Source: Caldifarciminota bacterium (GTDB lineage Bacteria; Hydrothermota; Hydrothermia; B15-G9; WFZT01). From it: a DNA stretch of 8,750 nt. Made by a program: the position numbers and the translations under genes. This document shows, piece after piece, positions 4,962 through 8,750 of the stretch (positions within the stretch are counted from its first letter, which is position 1; each line of letters starts with the position of its first letter). The notes beneath the pieces were generated by a model. The model had not been told where the DNA came from, made no database searches, and saw nothing but the letters and a program-made list of their open reading frames with translations. The stretch spans positions 1-8,750 of the forward strand of contig JALSOD010000233.1 in assembly GCA_026986655.1 (NCBI GenBank), written 5' to 3'.

Positions 4962-6226
4962 TAGCGCCTCCTCTTTTTGACGATCTTTGTCTTGATCTCA
5001 ATAGGGACACCCCAGAAGCCAAATCTCTGTCTGATATTTTTTTCGATGAATTTTATGAAAGATTGATGTAGATTCCCTTTTGCGCCCAAGAGAAACACAG
5101 GCGGATTTTCTCTTACCTGTTTTAAAAATGTGAGCTCGACGGGAGGGGTGTATCTGCTAAATATTTCGTAAAGCATGTTCTCTAATTCTTCTGGAGAAAC
5201 GAATCTCTTTCTCTCCTCATACACCCTTTTAACAGCATCCTTTAGATAATTTATGCCCTCACCGGTCTTTGCAGATGTTAGAATTTTTGGTGCGTAATCC
5301 ACGAAGCCGAGCTCTCTTGCTATATGGTGAAAGATTGGTTTTCGGTCTTTAATTAAATCCGCCTTGTTCAGTGTAATTACGAGACCTTTCCCCTCTTTTT
5401 CCGCAAGGGATATGATTTTTTTATCAATGTTGGTGATTTCACTGGAAATATCTATCACAACAATAGCTACATCAGCAAAGTTGAGTGAACTCAAGCTCCG
5501 AAGGTGTGAATAGTATTCGATCTCGTCGCTATATTTCCTTTTGATACCTGCCGTATCGACGAATATGAATTCATCCGTTTCGTAATCAACAGAGTCCCTT
5601 GTAGTTCCCGGAATATCTGAAATTATGGAGATGTCTTCCCCTGTAAGAGCGTTGAAAATAGAGGATTTTCCTACATTCGGTTTCCCAAGGATGGTAACAG
5701 GGATTTTCCCTCTCCTGCTTTCTGAGACCTTTTCACCGCCAACCTCTTCAACGACAGTGTCTAAAAGTTCGGAGATTCCGTATCCATGGGCTGCTGAAAC
5801 CTGAATGGGTGGACCCCATCCGAGTACTTCAAATTCCTCAAGATATGGAGTTTTCACGTCTGTTTTGTTGGCCACAAGAAGGACCTTTTTCCCCAATTTC
5901 CTCAGCCAATCGCTGATCTCCGTGTCGTAAGGGGTGGGGCCTGTTTTCCCATCAACGAGAAAGATCACAAGATCTGAATTTCTCACAGTCTCTTCAATTT
6001 TATTCTTCACAAGGTCCCAGAGCGGGTCTTCTTCTGGAGGGAAGAATCCGCCTGTGTCAATTAGTTCAAAGGCCACATCATTCCATGTTACGATTTTTGA
6101 AATCCTGTCCCTCGTGACGCCTGGTCTATCGTCCACCACGGCGAGAGGTTTTTTTATGATTCGGTTGAAAAGAGTGGATTTACCGACGTTTACTCTTCCA
6201 ACTATAGCTACTTTGGGCAATTTCAT
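4961..6226 (-). CDS. der: Ribosome assembly GTPase Der (EngA)
   Basis: The 421-residue product has two tandem Era-like GTPase domains and a C-terminal KH-like domain, the unique Der architecture; it acts in late 50S subunit maturation. GD1: GRVNVGKS (10-17), GVTRD switch (36-40), DTGG (57-60), NKTD (120-123), SAA (144-146). GD2: GKPNVGKS (181-188), GTTRD (207-211), DTAG (224-227), NKAD (287-290), SAK (318-320). The KH-like domain (about 345-415) ends with RQRFGFWGVPIEI and a basic tail KKRRR. All G motifs are intact; the length is slightly below B. subtilis (436). ATG at 6226 is forced: TGA is in frame at 6262-6260, no ATG/GTG/TTG lies between, and the P-loop begins at residue 10. There is no SD. 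A strong promoter sits right in front of the ATG, so translation is probably leaderless. The PUA gene overlaps its 3' end. Confidence 0.98.
   Translation of the reverse strand: MKLPKVAIVGRVNVGKSTLFNRIIKKPLAVVDDRPGVTRDRISKIVTWNDVAFELIDTGGFFPPEEDPLWDLVKNKIEETVRNSDLVIFLVDGKTGPTPYDTEISDWLRKLGKKVLLVANKTDVKTPYLEEFEVLGWGPPIQVSAAHGYGISELLDTVVEEVGGEKVSESRRGKIPVTILGKPNVGKSSIFNALTGEDISIISDIPGTTRDSVDYETDEFIFVDTAGIKRKYSDEIEYYSHLRSLSSLNFADVAIVVIDISSEITNIDKKIISLAEKEGKGLVITLNKADLIKDRKPIFHHIARELGFVDYAPKILTSAKTGEGINYLKDAVKRVYEERKRFVSPEELENMLYEIFSRYTPPVELTFLKQVRENPPVFLLGAKGNLHQSFIKFIEKNIRQRFGFWGVPIEIKTKIVKKRRR
4967..4972 (-). promoter_or_regulatory. Ribosome binding site of the PUA gene embedded in der
   Basis: AGGAGG on the minus strand, 5 nt before the PUA gene's ATG, is the pair of arginine codons AGG AGG in the C-terminal Lys-Lys-Arg-Arg-Arg of Der. 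One stretch thus encodes Der's basic tail and the next gene's ribosome site, at a TAATG stop/start overlap. Confidence 0.8.
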
Positions 6227-6234
6227 AGACGGAA

Positions 6235-6263
6235 AATATAACTGGTCGTAATGATTGTGTCAA
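6235..6263 (-). promoter_or_regulatory. der promoter placing the transcript start at the ATG
   Basis: On the minus strand TTGACA (6263-6258, 6 of 6) and TATATT (6240-6235, 5 of 6) are separated by exactly 17 nt. Seven bases past the -10 is 6228, two bases before the ATG at 6226. No purine-rich SD exists between them (TTCCGTCT). This predicts a leaderless or nearly leaderless der mRNA. Confidence 0.75.
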
Positions 6264-6293
6264 TTGACCTGACGGGTTGACGAGTATTAGAAT
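6264..6293 (+). promoter_or_regulatory. cfa promoter, back to back with the der promoter
   Basis: TTGACC (6264-6269, 5 of 6) and TAGAAT (6288-6293, 5 of 6) are separated by 18 nt. The start would be near 6300, giving a leader of about 29 nt with AAGGAGGT at 6315-6322. Its -35 abuts the der -35 without a gap, the junction being the palindrome GTCAATTGAC (6259-6268). Confidence 0.62.
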
Positions 6294-6328
6294 TGCAATG
6301 AGGAGTTATTTAAAAAGGAGGTTCAAAA

Positions 6329-7621
6329 ATGAGCGAGAAAGCAGTTTTCGAGGTTATTGATGTTATAGATTTGCTGTTTAAAGGGGTTGAGAAAAATTTT
6401 GAGATAGAGTTATGGGATGGGACGAAGGTCCCGGCAGATACATCCCCTGAATTCACACTGAAAATCAATTATCCGTGCGCCCTCTGGCACGCCCTTGTTT
6501 CACCAACTGATCTCTCCATGGGAGAAGCCTACCTTTACAATCTAATCGATATTGAGGGAAACATTTATGAGATATTCCCTCTTGGAGAAAAAATTAAGGA
6601 AAACTTTAAGAATCCGCTATTAGCTGCAAAACTGGGAACAAAACTTCTGAAGTTGAGGAGGTATAACGACCAGTGTAAAAAAGCGATTGCACACAAAAGA
6701 GAAGCAAGGTTAAAGGGGAAGAAGCATTCCATCGAGAGGGATAGAGAGGCAATTTCGTACCATTACGACGTTTCAAACGAATTTTACAAACTATTCCTTG
6801 ATAAAAATCTTGTTTACTCCTGTGCTTATTTCCCCACAGGTCAGGAAGATCTTGACACTGCTCAGGAGCTCAAGCTCGATTACATCTGTCGTAAATTACA
6901 GCTTAAACCCGGTGAAAAACTATTAGATATTGGATGTGGCTGGGGAGCACTTGTCATTCACGCGGCAAAGAATTATGACGTTGAAGCGCTGGGAATAACG
7001 TTAAGCAAAAATCAGTACGACTATGCCAGAGAGTGGATCAAAAAGGAAGGACTCGAAGGTAAAGCAAGGGTAGAATATATGGACTACAGGGAAGTAGAGG
7101 CCCCTCCTGGTGGATTTGACAAGTTGGTCAGTGTTGGAATGTTTGAACATGTTGGAGAGGAGATGCTTCACAAATATTTTGAAAAGGCATGGAATTTGCT
7201 CAAGCCCGGCGGAATATTTTTAAACCACGGAATCGCCTGCCGCTGGAAAGATTGTGGATTTCATGAGAATTCCTTCACGAACAAGTACGTTTTCCCGGAT
7301 GGCGAGCTGCTTGCAATCAGTACGACCTTGAGACATGCAGAAGAAGTGGGATTTGAGGTAAGAGATGTTGAATCTCTCAGGGAACATTATGCAAGAACCC
7401 TGAAATTCTGGGTTGATCGGCTGGAAAAGAACCACGAAAAAGCCCTGCAGTACGTTGATGAAGTAACCTATAGGATCTGGAGACTCTTTATGTCAGGGTC
7501 ATCCTATGGTTTTGACACAGGACGACATAATCTCTACCAGACTATACTCGTCAAGCCGGACAAAGGTAAAAGTGGTATGCCATGGAGTAGAAATTATCTC
7601 TACAAAGATACAAAATTCTGA
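6329..7621 (+). CDS. cfa: Cyclopropane-fatty-acyl-phospholipid synthase (SAM-dependent)
   Basis: The 430-residue product is the mycolic acid/CFA synthase type of methyltransferase, which adds a methylene from S-adenosylmethionine across the double bond of unsaturated acyl chains in membrane phospholipids. An N-terminal lipid-binding region (about 1-120) precedes the catalytic domain: SYHYDVSNEFY (143-153), YSCAYF (163-168), SAM motif LLDIGCGWG (198-206), GMFEHVG (270-276), FTNKYVFPDGEL (316-327), EHYARTLKFW (352-361). The residues equivalent to the E. coli active site are present: Cys165, Glu273, His300, Ile302 and Tyr354. E. coli CFA is 382 residues; the extra length is spread over the N-terminal region and a Lys/Arg-rich link (117-140). 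ATG has AAGGAGGT 6 nt upstream. It is divergent from der and has its own promoter; no clear terminator follows. Some relatives act on other lipids, so cyclopropanation is family inference. Confidence 0.94.
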   Translation: MSEKAVFEVIDVIDLLFKGVEKNFEIELWDGTKVPADTSPEFTLKINYPCALWHALVSPTDLSMGEAYLYNLIDIEGNIYEIFPLGEKIKENFKNPLLAAKLGTKLLKLRRYNDQCKKAIAHKREARLKGKKHSIERDREAISYHYDVSNEFYKLFLDKNLVYSCAYFPTGQEDLDTAQELKLDYICRKLQLKPGEKLLDIGCGWGALVIHAAKNYDVEALGITLSKNQYDYAREWIKKEGLEGKARVEYMDYREVEAPPGGFDKLVSVGMFEHVGEEMLHKYFEKAWNLLKPGGIFLNHGIACRWKDCGFHENSFTNKYVFPDGELLAISTTLRHAEEVGFEVRDVESLREHYARTLKFWVDRLEKNHEKALQYVDEVTYRIWRLFMSGSSYGFDTGRHNLYQTILVKPDKGKSGMPWSRNYLYKDTKF

Positions 7622-7767
7622 CGCGTTGAACGTTGAGGAAGACAAGGTGGGGATTTTTAAGGTAAAGTAATGTGATGAATTGCGGAATAACGGTGTAAAG
7701 AGAGGGGAAATAAGATGTTCTAATTCTTGTGAAAATCAAAATTCCTCCTCCATGTTTTTTAAACATC

Positions 7768-7839
7768 CTCCCGCAAAGTTATAAACATTTTGTAAATTTG
7801 ACATTAGAATAATAGTTCAATAGAAAAATTTGCAGGGAG
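7768..7839 (+). promoter_or_regulatory. Potential SD-sequestering stem upstream of the antiporter gene
   Basis: CTCCCGCAAA (7768-7777) is complementary to TTTGC-A-GGGAG (7829-7839) with one bulged A, giving 5+5 base pairs that bury the antiporter's AGGGAG ribosome site across a 51-nt loop. The left arm lies upstream of the predicted transcription start (about 7833), so only read-through RNA from cfa could form the stem. The rest of 7622-7797 shows only a small ATGTTT/AAACAT palindrome (7752-7766) and no gene or clear terminator. Confidence 0.35.
7798..7826 (+). promoter_or_regulatory. Predicted promoter of the antiporter gene
   Basis: Consensus TTGACA (7798-7803) is followed after 17 nt by TAGAAA (7821-7826, 4 of 6). 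The start would fall near 7833, directly before the ribosome site AGGGAG (7834-7839), giving a leader of only about 14 nt. Confidence 0.55.
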
Positions 7840-7846
7840 TGTGATG

Positions 7847-8750
7847 ATGAGGAAGGTTTTTATAATCGGGATAATGGTGCTACCACTGTGGGCTGGAAAC
7901 AATAGTCAGATAGGAAACAATGTCAAAAATGCTATTGTTCAGGCAACTCAAACTGAGCATGTCCAGGTGGTAGAAAGTACAGCAGAGACACATGAGAGGT
8001 ATATCGGGGAAGTGCTCCCATTGTGGAGTAGCATTCCGTTTATTGGAATATTACTCTCAATAGCACTTTTTCCACTATTCGCGCCGAAGTTCTGGCATCA
8101 CCACTATCCGAAAGTTGCGTTCCTTTGGGCTTTGTTACTGGCAATTCCATTTGTTATTGTCTATAAACATCAGGCAATTCACGAAATTTTACACATTTAC
8201 ATAACCGACTACATTCCTTTCATTATACTGTTGTGGTCACTCTTCACTGTCGCTGGTGGAATTTATCTGAGAGGTACACTTGTGGGCACTCCGTTGACAA
8301 ATGTTGTGATGCTCCTAATAGGTACGATTCTTGCCTCGTGGATGGGAACCACAGGCGCTGCTATGTTGATGATAAGACCATTCTTACGTGCGAATAAGAT
8401 GCGGAAAAATCGCACATTTATGGTCTGCTTTTTCATATTCTTGGTTGCGAATATTGGTGGATCTCTTACACCACTTGGTGATCCACCGTTATTCCTTGGA
8501 TTTCTGCACGGAGTTCCATTCTTCTGGACTTTTAAGCTGCTACCTCAATTATTGCTGACGGCAGGTATCCTTCTAATCGTCTATTTCCTGATTGACTCTT
8601 ACTACTACAGAAAAGAAGATTTACCGCCTGTTACGGATGAAAAGGTACCCTTGAAGCTCGAGGGATGGTACAACCTCTTTTTACTACTTGGTGTGGTAAT
8701 AGCTGTTTTATTGAGTGGAATCGTGGAGCTTGGAGAAGTCAAAATCTTGG
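7847..8750 (+). CDS. NhaD-type Na+/H+ antiporter (CitMHS_2/IT superfamily), N-terminal part
   Basis: The frame is open from 7847 to the right edge (301 codons), so the C-terminus is missing. Start choice: AGGGAG lies 7 nt before the ATG at 7847; the in-frame ATG at 7844 has only 4 nt spacing but is possible. The protein begins with a signal-like segment (MRKVFIIGIMVLPLWA, possible cut after residue 16), then a polar stretch of about 45 residues, then hydrophobic segments near 62-79, 90-106, 121-141, 150-168, 190-207, 226-250 and 274-292. Diagnostic motifs are PLFAPKFWHHHYPKVA (76-91), SWMGTTGAAMLMIRP (164-178) and NIGGSLTPLGDPPLFLGFLHGVPFFW (in pieces, 202-227), the signature of bacterial NhaD-like sodium:proton antiporters. 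It would export Na+ across the inner membrane in exchange for protons. It follows cfa in the same direction, but with its own promoter. Confidence 0.91.
   Translation, partial: MRKVFIIGIMVLPLWAGNNSQIGNNVKNAIVQATQTEHVQVVESTAETHERYIGEVLPLWSSIPFIGILLSIALFPLFAPKFWHHHYPKVAFLWALLLAIPFVIVYKHQAIHEILHIYITDYIPFIILLWSLFTVAGGIYLRGTLVGTPLTNVVMLLIGTILASWMGTTGAAMLMIRPFLRANKMRKNRTFMVCFFIFLVANIGGSLTPLGDPPLFLGFLHGVPFFWTFKLLPQLLLTAGILLIVYFLIDSYYYRKEDLPPVTDEKVPLKLEGWYNLFLLLGVVIAVLLSGIVELGEVKIL

Noticed and set aside
5934..6251. Plus-strand ORF of 105 codons
   Set aside because: It is antisense to the first GTPase domain of der and has no domain signal.
6298..6360. Short uORF (ATG at 6298, 20 codons) overlapping the start of cfa, beginning near the predicted +1
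   Set aside because: The predicted start at 6300 would exclude or split its ATG, and the peptide shows no conserved feature; cfa's own SD is strong.
7702..7723. Minimal ORF ATG TTC TAA preceded by GAGGGG
   Set aside because: Two-codon ORFs arise easily by chance; no promoter or context supports a regulatory role.
7220..7766. Minus-strand ORFs at 7220-7435 and 7551-7766
   Set aside because: The first is antisense to cfa. The second overlaps the cfa 3' end, its upstream GGGAGG abuts the ATG with no spacing, and its product is not protein-like.
7752..7766. ATGTTT/AAACAT palindrome as a cfa terminator
   Set aside because: The T-run is in the loop rather than after the stem, and the sequence after it (CCTCCCGC) is not a T-tract.

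Overview
The window looks like chromosomal core genome from a Gram-negative, possibly thermophilic bacterium of moderate-to-low GC. The evidence is two exported proteins (an OmpH/Skp-type periplasmic protein and an antiporter with an N-terminal signal-like segment), Lys/Glu-rich proteins with frequent AGA/AGG arginine codons, and strong Shine-Dalgarno (SD) sites. Family resemblances are mixed: an NhaD/CitMHS_2-type antiporter of the kind common in the Bacteroidetes/FCB range, an M24 peptidase with an archaeal-like motif variant, and a NIP7-like PUA protein. I would guess an uncultured FCB-adjacent lineage (WOR-3/Hydrothermae-like), but this is inference and weakly held. No tRNA, rRNA, IS element, CRISPR array or phage gene is visible.

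Layout. (1) 2-448, +: the C-terminal part of a P-loop kinase-like protein entering from the left. It converges on sucD across a perfect 13-bp GC-rich hairpin (451-479) that can serve both genes. (2) 501-1373, -: sucD, encoding the succinyl-CoA synthetase alpha subunit, transcribed alone from a good sigma70-type promoter with no sucC beside it. (3) 1507-2454, +: an exported OmpH/Skp-like coiled-coil protein carrying an extra C-terminal TolB-N/CsgG-like alpha/beta domain. (4) 2455-2794: a 340-bp gap holding a 30-codon secreted-peptide ORF on the minus strand with an ideal SD, preceded by a 16-bp palindrome and a phased array of short repeats. (5) 6226 down to 2795, -: der (EngA GTPase), a PUA-domain protein overlapping it by one base, then after an 80-bp gap a SLOG/TIGR00725 protein and an M24 metallopeptidase 3 nt apart. 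(6) 6329-7621, +: a cyclopropane-fatty-acid synthase, divergent from der. (7) 7847 to the right edge, +: an NhaD-type Na+/H+ antiporter, incomplete.

Working together: der and the PUA protein form a translationally coupled pair suited to ribosome assembly. Cfa and the antiporter sit side by side and both serve membrane/ion homeostasis, but each has its own predicted promoter. The most distinctive signals are regulatory. The der and cfa promoters lie back to back, with their -35 hexamers abutting to form the palindrome GTCAATTGAC. The der promoter is so close to its only possible start codon, with no SD, that the mRNA should be leaderless; the SLOG gene has a weaker version of the same arrangement. 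The antiporter SD can be sequestered by an upstream complementary segment that would be present only in read-through transcripts.
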